Of a DNA stretch of 64,000 nt, positions 11,265-21,427 are shown piece after piece; the first letter of the stretch is position 1, and each line of letters starts with the position of its first letter. The notes under the pieces were generated by a model that worked only from the letters and a program-made list of their open reading frames with translations, did no database searches and was not told where the DNA came from. The stretch comes from Thereva unica. Its lineage: Eukaryota; Arthropoda; Insecta; Diptera; Therevidae. Position numbers and translations under genes: made by a program. The stretch covers positions 1 through 64,000 of the forward strand of contig CATLJY010000178.1 in assembly GCA_949987705.1 (NCBI GenBank), written 5' to 3'.

Positions 11265-12578
11265 CTAGGAGAAATCCTCTGCCAGTTCTTGAATTTTGCA
11301 TACGCGATTTCCTATAAAGACACTCCATCGAGAAGGTAAGGACGATAACCATGCAAGCACGTTTCTGGAATCCGACCAGCAGACAACCTTACTAATCTGG
11401 TGATGAAATATTCCTACAACACGTCTGATAGTCTCCGACAAGAGAAGGGCTGCACAAAGCTCCAAGCGAGCGATTGATTGAGTTTGCAGAGGAGCTACCT
11501 TGGATCGAGCGGTTAAGAGATTACAATGAACGATATCACCTTCTTCACAACGAATATAGATGCAACAACCATAAGCATCCATGCTGGCGTCAGCGAAGCC
11601 ATAAACCTGGATTTCTGAAGAGCGATGAATGATATATCTAGGCACCTTCACTTTCTTTACCGCCTGCAACTGCCCAAAGAATGTCAACCACTGTTGTTGT
11701 AAGCCTTGAGGCAAGCTCTCATCCCAATCCAACTTTGCCTTCCAAATTTCGTGTAGAAAGATTTTCGCTTTCGTAATTATAGGACTCAGTAATCCGATAG
11801 GGTCAAAGAGCCGTGAAATCGCTGCTAAAACAGTCCTCTTAGTGATTCGAGAATGGCTGTCTTCCCGAGAATTATACGAAAATCTAAATTGATCCTGCCT
11901 CGGATTCCATACCATATCAAGAGTCTTGATCACATTATCACCATTTATTGAGAGATATTTCTCTCGACTATTTTCCTCTATAGCATCGAGTAATTCGGGT
12001 GCGTTGGCGCACCATTTCGACAACGGAAAACCTCCCGAAGCCAATAGTTTTGTCACTTCTTCCTGAATAGTCAGAGCCTCAGATATGCTTTCAGCACCTG
12101 TAATCATGTCGTCGACGTAAAAGTCGCGTTCTACTATCGAAGACCCAAGAGGAAATAAATCCTTTCCATCAGCAGCAAGCTGTTTCAAACAACGGGTGGC
12201 AATGAATGAGGCTGGCGCGGTTCCATACGTTAGTGTAAGAAGGCGGTAAGCGTTTTTGGGTCCGTACGCATTACTCCTGCAAAGGATGTACTGGTAGTTA
12301 GTATCGGGATGACGGACAATTATCTGTCGACACATTTTAGTGATATCAGCCGTCAATGCATATTTATATGATCGAAAACGGATAAGTAAAGTATAAAGAT
12401 CATCTTGGATAACGGGACCAACCATTAATATATCGTTGAGGGAAATCCCTGTAGACGTTTTGCACGTTGCATCAAAGACGACACGTAATTTAGTACTGCT
12501 GCTCTGTGGTTTAAGTACACAATGATGAGGCCTGAAGTAATGATTTGGAGGAATTTCTTGGAATGGAACCATCTCCAT
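11265..12578 (-). CDS. BEL-1 reverse transcriptase and RNase H
   Basis: 437 codons. Motifs run in BEL/Pao order: HHCVLKPQSSSTKLRVVFDA (RT start), ALTADITKMCRQIIVRHPDT (catalytic Asp), LTLTYGTAPASFIATRCL, ERDFYVDDMITGAE (YVDD catalytic pair), LSKWCANAPELL, then LFDPIGLLSPIITKAKIF. RNase H follows with VYGFADASMDAYGCCIY, ARLELCAALLLSE and VVCWSDSRNVLAWLSS, keeping the Asp, Glu and Asp metal ligands. The frame stops just before the last RNase H block. It is separated by a stop at about 12580-12610 from the protease frame. Confidence 0.9.
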   Translation of the reverse strand: MEMVPFQEIPPNHYFRPHHCVLKPQSSSTKLRVVFDATCKTSTGISLNDILMVGPVIQDDLYTLLIRFRSYKYALTADITKMCRQIIVRHPDTNYQYILCRSNAYGPKNAYRLLTLTYGTAPASFIATRCLKQLAADGKDLFPLGSSIVERDFYVDDMITGAESISEALTIQEEVTKLLASGGFPLSKWCANAPELLDAIEENSREKYLSINGDNVIKTLDMVWNPRQDQFRFSYNSREDSHSRITKRTVLAAISRLFDPIGLLSPIITKAKIFLHEIWKAKLDWDESLPQGLQQQWLTFFGQLQAVKKVKVPRYIIHRSSEIQVYGFADASMDAYGCCIYIRCEEGDIVHCNLLTARSKVAPLQTQSIARLELCAALLLSETIRRVVGIFHHQISKVVCWSDSRNVLAWLSSLPSRWSVFIGNRVCKIQELAEDFS

Positions 12579-12609
12579 ATGTCCGAGTGTCGCATACTCT
12601 AATATGAAT

Positions 12610-13270
12610 TCATAGTATGTATTGACTTTTCAACTGTGGAGATTTTGACAACTTATGTTCAAGATTAAAGAACCGTTTCTTGGCTATATCCAAAGAAGTA
12701 CCAAGATTATCTGGAATTTTTCGGAAGGGTAGTTCAACTGAAAATCTTCCTAATTCATCCCTTTTGGTATTTTTGACAAAAAGTTCCTCACAAGCCTGTT
12801 GCTCTGGTGATAATAATTTGCCTTTGACTTCGAGATTATCTATGGACCAAAATCGTTGAACCAGCGCCTCCAATTTATCAGCTTCATCTGATGACTTCGT
12901 AAGAGAGGCATGATACACATTTCCTTCAGTACCCCTTCCACCTGAAACTATCCAACCAAAAACAGTTTTTTGCAGAACGGGTAAACCATTTCCTAGCTTG
13001 ATTTGTCCTACAGACAATAACTCAAAAAATAAACCTGCTCCAATTAAAAGATCTATCGATTGTGGAATGTCGTATTCCGAATCTGCCAAAGTAATATTAT
13101 TAGGAATTCTCCAATTAGTCGTAGGAATACTTTGAGATGGGAGCAGTCCTGTAATATTGCGAAGGACGTGTGCTTCGAAGTTTGCTGTATAGCCATTTAT
13201 ACGAGACTTGATAGAAACGTCAATTTTGTATTTCGATGCCAAACTAATAGAGCCGACGCCATCTATTTGG
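12610..13270 (-). pseudogene. BEL-1 protease C-terminal part and RT lead
   Basis: The frame starts abruptly within the protease at IDGVGSISLASKYK, with no catalytic Asp-Ser/Gln-Gly triad. Next come LLIGAGLFFELLSVGQIKL and VLQKTVFGWIVSGG, conserved in BEL protease/RT junctions, and then FWSIDNLEV and FSVELPFRKIPDNLG. All of gag and the front of the protease are missing. The missing part ends exactly where the tRNA-Lys-like stretch begins (13271), so the deletion boundary touches the primer-binding region. The frame's apparent first codons are read out of that tRNA-like sequence and are not a real start. Confidence 0.8.
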
Positions 13271-13308
13271 TCCAACGGTCCAGGGTTCAAGTCCCTGCTC
13301 GGGCGCCA
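13271..13308 (-). promoter_or_regulatory. BEL-1 primer-binding site, extended tRNA-Lys match
   Basis: One base inside the 5' LTR, the plus strand reads as the 3' end of a tRNA, finishing GGGCGCCA. The last 18 nt (13291-13308) are a normal primer site. The match goes on through the whole T arm (CAGGG TTCAAGT CCCTG), the variable loop and the 3' side of the anticodon stem (TCCAA), 38 nt in all. It has two mismatches against the insect tRNA-Lys(UUU) sequence as I recall it. The match ends at the pol deletion boundary. Confidence 0.8.
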
Positions 13309-13309
13309 A

Positions 13310-13736
13310 TGTTATAACGCAAAGAGTTTTTTACGTTATTATTTTACAAGTTCTTTATTATTATATAAAATTCACCTTATATAAACTTCACATTAATTTA
13401 AATTCAAATATTTTAATAATTATACAATATCGACAACGAGAAGCGAGACTGTCGATATAATCGAAACAACGAGAAGCGAGAACCGATAGCGACTGATAAC
13501 AGACTGGCTCGGAAGCAAATTTCTTGAGAGTAGCAAAAGAATTTACGGTATATGGAAAAATGTATGGGTACTCGCTTCCCGTTGCTTCGATTTTATGACA
13601 ATAAAAAAAGAATACAATAGCAAATTACATTCAATCGATTAACAAAATTCAATAAATTCAATAATTGTTTTCGAGATTATATTTTATAACAAAAAATAGT
13701 ATTTTTACAAATAAATTTTAATCTCCGCAATTAACA
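13310..13736 (-). repeat. BEL-1 5' LTR
   Basis: 427 bp, same ends as the 3' LTR and near-identical to it apart from an 11-base deletion and about three substitutions. It drives transcription of the minus-strand element. Confidence 0.9.
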
Positions 13737-13828
13737 CTTATAACAGAAGGAATTCAGTCTCGGACTTGCAATTACAGGATTTATCCGTTTTAGAGTCCCA
13801 TTATCAACAGTTAAATATTGAACCCGTA

Positions 13829-14435
13829 AATATATACTGCAAACAATGTTTGGAAGATGAAAAAAGTACATTACAACCGGGCCATTCCATATCAAATCAA
13901 CCAATGGTTTGGACCTTACCACCTCCGATTGTTATAATGTTTTTATATTTGTTCTTCTGGTGGAAACTTAAAAAAAAAACAAGTTTTCAAATTTTTGGCC
14001 TTATATTTTTTTAGTTATGAGTTTTCAAAAAGTCGAAAATCTTAAAATTTTCACAAATTTTGAAATCTTTAAATTGATCTAGTTCAAAAACTATTTGTAT
14101 ACAGTACATATAATCCTAATATACATTATGTATTACTATGTAAAGCTTCATTCATTTCGCGAAGCAAAGTCAATGCACTTATTCAATCTGCGCATAAGCA
14201 TTTTATTAAGTAAATAAACTTCGATGTGGTGCAATTGCTTCCTCATGCACTTTCGCGAAATGAATGAACTTCGCTGCTGACACGTGAGTTCATTGTCAGC
14301 ATTAAAGTATTGTTATTTGTTATTTTTTTGATTAATAACCAAAATTTGTATATGTATATATATAGATTCTGGTTAAATCAAATTATTTCAATTGTTGTTC
14401 AGAAAGCAAAGTGCTTTTATTTCAAGCAACATTTT
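13829..14435. other. Unassigned; may hold the BEL-2 5' LTR
   Basis: Since a BEL-type primer site starts at 14436, a 5' LTR should end just before it; the bases GCAACA at about 14425-14430 would be a normal LTR end, and TGTTATAATG near 13932 a possible start. No second LTR copy exists in the window, so this is unproven. A perfect 17-bp inverted pair, TTCATTCATTTCGCGAA near 14147 and its complement near 14252, encloses about 90 bp. Confidence 0.3.
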
Positions 14436-14448
14436 TGGTCCTTCGAGC
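14436..14448 (+). promoter_or_regulatory. BEL-2 primer-binding site (tRNA-Tyr-like)
   Basis: TGGTCCTTCGAGC complements the last 13 nt of tRNA-Tyr plus CCA as I recall it; after that the match stops. BEL-3 uses the same tRNA with a longer match, supporting the call. Confidence 0.55.
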
Positions 14449-14676
14449 AAAAGTACTTAACCTGCAGAACAAGGGTCTTCAGGTAAAATTCAACCTCTGG
14501 AACTAGGGTCCAAAGGAAAAACATAAAAATTGAAGAATTTTAGACACCTCTAGAACAAGGGTCTTGAGGCTTTGCTAGAATCTTCAATAGCTATTTTTTA
14601 CTAATAATTAAACTCTCAGGTACAGCTGTTAATCTACCAACAGTTAAACAGGCAATTTCTGAGACAGCAGTACAGC

Positions 14677-15848
14677 ATGGATCAACTACTGAAAGAACAA
14701 GCCAAGCATGTCAAAGTGATTAAGATAAGATCACTTCCCAAGTAAGCAAAGATTTCTAGCTGACGAAACGGTCGCGTATGGTGAGGCAAGGCTGTTAAGG
14801 AGCAGAACCCCAATCACAAATACTTCACCGAGGGGTATTACGATCAAGTTGAGACACTCTGCGATCAGACAAAAGAAACTTTAGAAGGCGTGATTCGAGA
14901 TGCAATCGAAAGAAAGAAAAGCTCTGAGGAGATTGCAGAACAAGTGTGATTAAAAAAAAAGCAAATGGCAATAATCGATACCCTGAGAAAGAATATAGCC
15001 AACATCGGAGCAGATATGAAGAAGCAGTTATCGTCAGTTTAGTATTCCCAAAAATCAAACTACTAGCCGATTATTGGGAATTGATCGTACACAATCATGC
15101 GAACATTATGGCTACGGGAAAATTCAGAGATGATTATTTTGAGCCGGATGTGTTTTCGACAACTGAAAGCCTCTATCAGAACGCCGTGATACAAATGCAA
15201 GAGAAATTGGGCAATCAATCTACCCTAGCAACGACTCAGGCACCCATAATTTCAACTAATAGAAAATCAACGGTGAAGCTCCCAAGCATTGACATCCCAA
15301 ATTTTATCGGTGATTATTTAAAGTGGCCATCGTTTAAAAATCTGTTTACTGAGCTAGTGCACAAAAATGAAAGTATTACTAATGCCGAAAAGCTATTTTA
15401 TCTAAAACCAAATGTAACTGCGGAGCCAAGCGAACTTATCCAGCTTTTAAATATAACTAATGAAAATTATGTTGCGGCATGGGAAATCTTTGATCGCAGG
15501 TACAATAACAAACGAATACTAATTACGGCACAGCTACGAAGACTCTGCAATCAGCCAGAATTATCAAGAGAATCTGCTACTGGGTTAAAGAAAATTCACG
15601 ATTCAACACTAGAATGCCTAGAAGCAATCAAGAATCTAGAGATCGACATTCAAAACTGGGACCCACTCATAGTGCATCTACTAACTGACAAATTAGATAA
15701 AGAGTCTCGACGCATCTTTGAGCAAACGTTACAAAACCCGAGAGAAATTCAGTCTCTAGTTGAGTTTCTTAACTTCCTTGAAAACAGATTTCAAGCTTTG
15801 GAATTTATGGAACGAAGTCTAATCAAACAGCAAAAAGGAATGATGTGA
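14677..15848 (+). pseudogene. BEL-2 gag (DUF1759-type capsid region)
   Basis: Gag forms the retrotransposon particle. Likely start is the Met at 14677 (MDQLLKEQAKHVK). Early stops and a frameshift near 14945-15050 break the N-terminal coiled-coil-like part. From about 15060 the frame is open and carries the BEL gag core: LPSIDIPNFIGDYLKWPSFK, EKLFYLKPNVT, YVAAWEIFDRRYNNKRILI and ESRRIFEQTLQ. It ends at 15848, ten bases before the zinc-knuckle frame. The typical 'F.G....W..F...F...V...' pattern is clear. Confidence 0.8.
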
Positions 15849-15857
15849 AGGTATTTC

Positions 15858-16112
15858 ATGGTACGGTCGGGTCAAATACAATATGTTTGCAAAGCTAATC
15901 ACAAGAGTGAGAAATTCAATAAATTGACTCCTGTCCAAAGAAACGAAGCAGTTCGGAAAATCAAGCTCTGTATCAACTACCTCATAAAAGGCCATTCCTT
16001 ATATAATTGTAGGAGCTGGAAAACATGTAGAACATGTAACAAAAAGCATCATACTTTAGTACAACCGAATTCAGTGCCTCAAAAAACAGAGTCAAGTAAC
16101 CCAGAAACTTAG
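15858..16112 (+). pseudogene. BEL-2 gag zinc-knuckle segment
   Basis: A short frame right after gag contains CINYLIKGHSLYNCRSWKTC and CRTCNKKHHTL, the Cys/His ligands of BEL gag zinc knuckles, which bind the element's RNA. The preceding TPVQRNEAVRKIKLC matches the usual lead-in. It was part of the same gag before frameshifts around 15850. Confidence 0.75.
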
Positions 16113-16160
16113 GAAAAGGAGTCGAAGATACCAACTAGTTGTAATATACTAACAACTCTT

Positions 16161-16811
16161 ATGGCAGAAAGTAGACTTCAGCAAACTGTACTACTACCCA
16201 CGGCAATAATTCAGGCAGTAGCCAAAAATAACAGCAGAGTAATGTTGCGAGCGCTAATTGATCAGGGATCTCAAGCCAGTTTTATAACCTAACAAGCAGC
16301 GCAGAAGTTAAAACTCCCAAAAAGCCGAATCCACGCAACTGTGACTGCAATAAATGAAATAAAGGTGAACGGTATTCAGACATGCGTCGAACTGACGATA
16401 CAGCCAAGATTTACGTCAGAATTTATGACGACTACAACAGCTGTGGTTCTCAAAAAACTGACAAGACTATTGCCGTCAGATAACACCATAAACAGATCGA
16501 CTTGGGAACACACTACGAACATAGTACTGGCAGATCCTGCGTTTGATGAGCCAACAAAAGTTGATGTAATACTTGGAGCAGAAATAATGGGAAGAATTCT
16601 GATGGATGGTGTACTACGAGGGCCACCAGGAGCTCCCATAGCCTAAAAGACGGAACTAGGTTGGGTACTATCAGGTGAATCACAACAGCGTGCGCTCACC
16701 ACATCACCTCAATGCTACGTGTGTGAAGTAAATTTGCAACAAGAACTGCAAAAATTTTGGGAAATCGAGGAAGTAAATACAGATCCAGTCATGACAAGTG
16801 AAGACTTAATA
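16161..16811 (+). pseudogene. BEL-2 aspartic protease region
   Basis: Frame beginning MAESRLQQTVLLPT. It includes MLRALIDQGSQASFIT, where Asp-x-Gly is the protease active site. After a stop near 16290 the frame continues with LKLPKSRIHATV and VDVILGAEIMGRIL. A second stop at about 16645 is followed by ELGWVLSGE, the usual protease/RT boundary. It is cut at 16811 by the inverted-repeat element, and the protein resumes at 19236 in frame (EDLI then CETH). Confidence 0.8.
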
Positions 16812-19237
16812 GTCCGGGAGCCAGCGACCGTTTTTGATGACCAAAACCACAAGAGCTGAAAACTTGTCCTAAGCTTTATTTGGTATCACTAGTAAGTGAA
16901 TGGACCTCCAGCTCGCGCACTTCTGGGGGGTGTAGCTGCGGCAGCCTCCCACACATGTAAAATAATAATTAAAAAAAAAATAATACCGCAAAAGCTGAAA
17001 CTTTGTTAACATTTACATTATGTTATAAAATAAAGAAAAAGCGTATCCAGCCGAATGTAGAGTGGGGGATTATGCCCCAGCTTTTCACGTAAAGAAGTGA
17101 AAAATGCGCACTGAGTAAACTGATACCGCAAAAGCTGAACTTTGGTAACTTTATAGTTAAGTTAATAACTTAAACGAAAAAAACATCCGGCTTCATATTT
17201 AGTGGGGGAAAAGTGTCCAGCCGATGCAGTCAAAGACTCTGCGCATCGGCATGCGCTCGGACGCGTTGCATCTATGAATGCATCAGCTGGACACTTTCCC
17301 CCCACTAAATAGAAAGCTGGATATTTTTTTCTATTAACTTATTTACTTAACTATTATATTACCGAATTTCAGCTCTTGTGGTGTAAGATATCTTCACTTT
17401 TCTCATTAAATACAGCGCGCCCATGTAGTTATTATACTGTCTCACAAGTTTTTGAATTTAAAGGCTATTAGTAAATATTTACACATTTGAATATACATAA
17501 TAAACCGTACAATACAGAACATAAACAGGAAATATGTAGACATCAAATTAACAAAAGTAAATATTTACATAAAAGTGCAAATAGTCTATTAATAGATAGC
17601 CACTTTGTATAATACGGAGCCAAGATCTAGTAATTGCCGTTTTTTAAGATGTACTAAATATCTCAACCGACCGTTACATGGCTAGTCTCTGAAAATTTTA
17701 TTTCGATACCTACATTTCGAAATTTCTAGAGACGAACCGCACAGCAGTCGGTCTATTGTATCTAATACGGAAGGATCCCTCCTCCCCACTTTAACATCCC
17801 GGTATCAAATGCGTACAATAGAGCAACTGCTAGCCGGTGCTAACTCTGAATTTGCCAGAGTGACGCCAGGCTATCCAGTGCGACCGTTGATATTCTACCG
17901 ATTGGAGCTGCGACAATGTCGAACGTACATCCCTTTCCATTCTTCATCTTTCCCATTCTGTGCATTTTGCTCCAAAAAGAGCGGAAAATTAACTCCTTTT
18001 GATGCGGATAAATTAAAGAAGTGTACAGATATTTTAAAAATTCGAACAGAAGCTGGTTTGGCTTTCTCTAATATATACTAATATATCGTGGGTTTAAAAG
18101 CAGAACTCACTAAGTCAAAAACCATAGTTTTTAGTAAATCGATATTTAAGATGTTTTTGTCTCTGAAAATTTTGTAATGGCATATAATAGTAATCGGCTC
18201 AGTATACATTGTTTTTTAGATTTCTTAGTTTAGTTTACAAAAGAATTGAAATGATTATTTAATTCTAATACTGGATTTTTAGATTAAAATAAAAAAACGC
18301 AACGAATTAGTGAGTTTTGGCAGAAATGATTTGGTAGTTTTGTGTCATTATGGACAAGGTAAATCCGAAACTAACCCCCTAAAAATCTTAACAATATTAG
18401 TGTGCGGGCTATAAGGTATTGCCAGTATAAAGTTGGCATTATAAGACTTACTTTAGTATAAAAAACTGAAAACTTGAAAAATTATACTTAGTGAATTCTG
18501 CTTGTAAATCAACGATATACTAATATATACTAATACTAAAAAAAGATCAAATAATTAAAAGTAAAACGTTCAAATAATAATTAATAGTAAAAAGTTCAAA
18601 TAATTAAAATTAAGTTTTTTACTTTTGTTATTTTGATGTCTACATATTTCCTATTTATGCTCTGTATTGTACGGTTTATTATGTATATTCAAATGTGTAA
18701 ATATTTACTAATAGCCTTTAAATTCAAAAACTGTGAAAAGTGTGGGGGGACAGTGTCCAGCTGATGCATTCATAGATGCAACGCGTCCGAGCGCATGCCG
18801 ATGCGCAGAGTCTTTGACTGCATCGGCTGGACACATTTCCCCCACTAAATATGAAGCCGGATGTTTTTTTCGTTTAAGTTATTAACTTAACTATAAATTT
18901 ACCAAAGTTCAGCTTTTGCGGTATCAGTTTACTCAGTGCGCATTTTTCACTTCTTTACGTGAAAAGCTGGGGCATAATCCCCCACTCTACATTCGGCTGG
19001 ATAGGTTTTTTCTTTATTTTATAACATAATGTAAATGTTAACAAAGTTTCAGCTTTTGCGGGATTATTTTTTTTTAATTATTATTTTACATGTGTGGGAG
19101 GCTGCCGCAGCTACACCCCCGGAACTGCGCAAGCTGGAGGTCCATTCACTTACTAGTGATACCAAATAAGGCTAGAAAAAAATTTTCAGCCTTGGTGAAA
19201 TGACCACCCTCAAAAGGTCGCTGGCTCCCGGACTATA
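16808..19237. mobile_element. Long-inverted-repeat DNA element (foldback 1)
   Basis: Perfect 20-bp ends, TAGTCCGGGAGCCAGCGACC at 16810 and its complement ending at about 19235, extend into inverted arms about 650-800 bp long. Shared blocks include GGAGGCTGCCGCAGC, CCGCAAAAGCTGAA, and a GCATCGGCATGCGC zone. The arms are mostly colinear with small indels. Excision restores the BEL-2 frame and suggests a TAA duplication (the exact ends are ambiguous by 1-2 bases). A 3-bp TAA would fit PIF/Harbinger; longer readings are possible. The 1-kb centre (17600-18600) has one short frame of unknown kind. Confidence 0.8.
17809..18081 (+). CDS. Unknown small protein in foldback 1
   Basis: A 90-codon frame, the only one in the unique centre of the element. 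The second half, FCAFCSKKSGKLTPFDADKL and then KKCTDILKIRTEAGL, has a Cys-x2-Cys pair and a 'kC..IL..R' pattern like zinc-binding N-terminal regions of some insect transposon proteins. I do not recognise it with confidence. It could be one exon of a former transposase or chance. Confidence 0.25.
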   Translation: MRTIEQLLAGANSEFARVTPGYPVRPLIFYRLELRQCRTYIPFHSSSFPFCAFCSKKSGKLTPFDADKLKKCTDILKIRTEAGLAFSNIY

Positions 19238-19480
19238 ATATGTGAAACTCATTACAGAACTACTCATCGAAGACATTCCGATGGACAATATGTGGTAAGA
19301 TTACCATTTAAAAAGGACCCCATAGTCTCCAATCTAGGTGGTTCAAGAGATATTGCCATGGCAAGATTTCTGCAAATAGAAAAGAAATTCAAAGGAAATA
19401 AAACTCTAGAAATCTTGTACAAGGATTTCATGAATGAATATTTTCAACCTGGTCACATGATTTCAAGCAACACTATTTGA
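19236..19480 (+). pseudogene. BEL-2 pol fragment before the RT core
   Basis: Resumes the BEL-2 polyprotein after foldback 1. HSDGQYVVRLPFKKDPIVSN is the conserved 'dGry.V.LPf' block before BEL reverse transcriptases. It is followed by GGSRDIAMARFLQIEKKF and MNEYFQPGHM. The next expected block (L.HH.V.K) is degenerate and the rest is missing, replaced by foldback 2 at 19546. The start of the track in this frame is not a true start codon. Confidence 0.8.
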
Positions 19481-19545
19481 CATAGACAGCTGAAAGTAGC
19501 ACCAGTTTCTTCTGCTTTAATAAGGCTTTAGTTTGATATACAACA

Positions 19546-20536
19546 TAGTATTATTAGTAAGAATAAAACTTTTTCCGGCATTTTGCAAATTTTGTTTTTG
19601 GAATATCTCAAAATAATGTTTTTTCAAATTTTTGAAAAATTATATTTTGTACATACAATCTTAACGTACATATAATGCCAAAATTTAGGATGGGACGACA
19701 TTGGGATCATATAGAAATAAATTTTTTTGGTACTTGAAAAATTGAACGTTCAATGAACGCAATGTAAGAAAACCTTTAGCCGCGGGATACCAACCGCTAA
19801 TAATGTCGCCATTTACAAATTTGGGTATGGCGAATTCAATAGAAATAAAATCAATCCTCTAACTTATCGAAAACTACCCCCAGGACAACCCTTACTACTA
19901 AATGGGAGTGGTTCATACTTGCTTATGTAAATACCCCGCCATTTTTTGTGTAGAAATACCCCTTAGGATAAACTCTATTTGGAGCCCAAAATCAACCCTA
20001 CCCGACCCGCGGATCCCACCCCTACAGCCACTCCTGAAGTTAAATTAATTTTTTATGTCCAAAATAAAGGTTTCACCGCCAATTTTTAATGAACAAGAAC
20101 ATATATTTTATATAAGACATGGTTTCTAAAACATGCCTATTACTCAGGCAGAAACCACCCCACCCCTCGGGGGTGAAAACTATATTATTTAATTTTATAC
20201 CTAAACTTCAATTAAATAATTTAGCTCTCACCGCTAATAGTGGGGTGATTTTCGATGCCCGAGAGCAGAGGTATCGTTTCCAAAATTTATCTTTTATCTA
20301 ATAGGTTTATGTTAGGGTTTGTCGGTTTTTAAAAACAAGTTTTCAAGTACCTAAAAAAAATTATTTCTATATGGTCCCAATGTCGTCCCATCCTAAATTT
20401 TGGCATTATATGTACGTTAAGATTGTATGTACAAAATATAATTTTTTCAAAAATTTGGAAAAACATTTTTTTGAAATATTTCAAAAACAAAATTTGCAAA
20501 ATGCCGGAAAAAGTTTTATTCTTACTAATAATACTA
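19546..20536. mobile_element. Foldback element 2 (about 200-bp inverted arms)
   Basis: Arms 19548-19745 and 20335-20534 are inverted copies starting GTATTATTAGTAAGAATAAA, bordered by TA on both sides (TA duplication possible). The arms contain CTTTTTCCGGCATTTTGCAA and ATTATATTTTGTACATA. The middle section with GGGATTTC/CCCC runs holds no gene. The inner arm sequence resembles the arms of the coding element at 30-34 kb (shared TTTTTGAAAA..TTATATTTTGTA..GGGATCAT order), so it may be a non-coding relative. Confidence 0.65.
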
Positions 20537-21419
20537 TTAGGGGAGTCAGATGAGCATCAAATTTTAGTGAAAAGGGAATTGTCTCGAGAGTAAAATTTTT
20601 TTTTGGAACATGTTAGTTACATCGAATACTATATGAAATGGACATTTTCTACCTCTAGCAACCGCCGCTACGTAAGTTATCGGCCCTTATGTCAAAAATT
20701 CACCATTTTTGTCGTTCTTTCTAAATATAGATGCGTATATCTCAGCATGTGTAGGTCCGAAAAAATCGAAAAAAATAGAGATTGTTCGTTATGATATTGG
20801 CTACCAGCGGTTACAATATGAAACTTTTATCTCTACACATAACTTCAAAAAAATTCAGAAACTAAAGAAACTACTGAATTTTGGTTTTTTGGCGAAAACT
20901 TCGAATATTTGATAAAAAATAGGGGTTTTTATTTTGTTTTCAATTCTGCATCCCTTCCCCTCCAAAAACTTGGGGGTAGAGAGCCATTTTGATTATTAAC
21001 TTGAAAACCTCTAATTTTTATTGCAGATTTAGATTCTTCATGAAAAAATATGAAGATTTTATTCTTATCATTTTTTGTGATTTGCCTTAGATGGCGCTGT
21101 AATCGGTGGAAATAAATAAGTCATAAAAAACGTTTTCATCCGATTACAGCGCCATCTATGGCGAATCGTAAAAAATGCTTGGGACAAAATCTTCATATTT
21201 TTTTATGAAGATTCCGAATCTGCCCAAAAAAATGGGGGGTCCCATTTAAATTTCCAAAGTTGCCCCCCACCCCCCAAAGAGGGGGTTGTTTGGGGGGTCC
21301 ATTTTTGTATGGTCGGATAGAGTTTCAAAAATATTGAACACGTGTTTTTTGTTTTTCTATTTCAATCGCAAATTTCAGAGATATTGGGTGGTACGGGTGG
21401 TTTGGAACACCCTGTATTA
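20537..21419. repeat. Decayed repeat ending AACACCCTGTA, with hairpin
   Basis: No protein recognised. The right end, GGTTTGGAACACCCTGTATT, is of a type that recurs at the edges of insect dispersed repeats. Inside, 21030-21220 is a long imperfect palindrome; its core is a perfect 18-bp pair, AGATGGCGCTGTAATCGG and complement, around 21089 and 21148. It was probably a palindromic MITE. Confidence 0.4.
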
Positions 21420-21427
21420 TTAATATT

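Larger units (their letters stand above)
9100..13741 (-). mobile_element. BEL/Pao LTR retrotransposon BEL-1, gag-deleted
   Basis: A complete insertion: 5-bp duplication CTTAT at 9100-9104 and 13737-13741, two LTRs beginning TGTTATAACG and ending TTAACA, a polypurine tract at 9543-9558 and a tRNA-Lys-type primer site. The internal region is only 3.8 kb and holds a protease remnant, reverse transcriptase, RNase H and integrase of BEL/Pao type, but no gag. The element is therefore non-autonomous. By eye the LTRs differ by three substitutions and one 11-base indel, so insertion was recent on an evolutionary scale. Confidence 0.9.
9093..13828 (+). other. Possible exon split by BEL-1 (tentative)
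   Basis: If BEL-1 and one copy of its CTTAT duplication are removed, the flanks join as a splice-acceptor-like CAATTTTCAG followed by an open frame. That frame contains RRNSVSDLQLQDL and SVLESHYQQLNIEP and then a GTAAAT donor-like site near 13829. The Ser/Leu-rich, non-repetitive composition differs from the transposon proteins around it. I do not recognise the protein. It could be a host exon, a gene relic, or part of another element. Confidence 0.25.
14427..19545 (+). mobile_element. BEL/Pao LTR retrotransposon BEL-2, partial and broken
   Basis: Plus-strand order is primer site, gag, zinc knuckle, protease, then the start of the reverse-transcriptase polyprotein. It is split by a 2.4-kb DNA element at 16808-19237 and lost beyond about 19545, where a second foldback begins. 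Many stops interrupt the frames. No 3' half of pol and no second LTR are seen, so this copy is old and truncated. Confidence 0.75.

Noticed and set aside
13271..13308. Fragment of a real tRNA-Lys gene
   Set aside because: It ends in an encoded CCA next to an LTR, which nuclear tRNA genes lack; a primer-site origin explains it.
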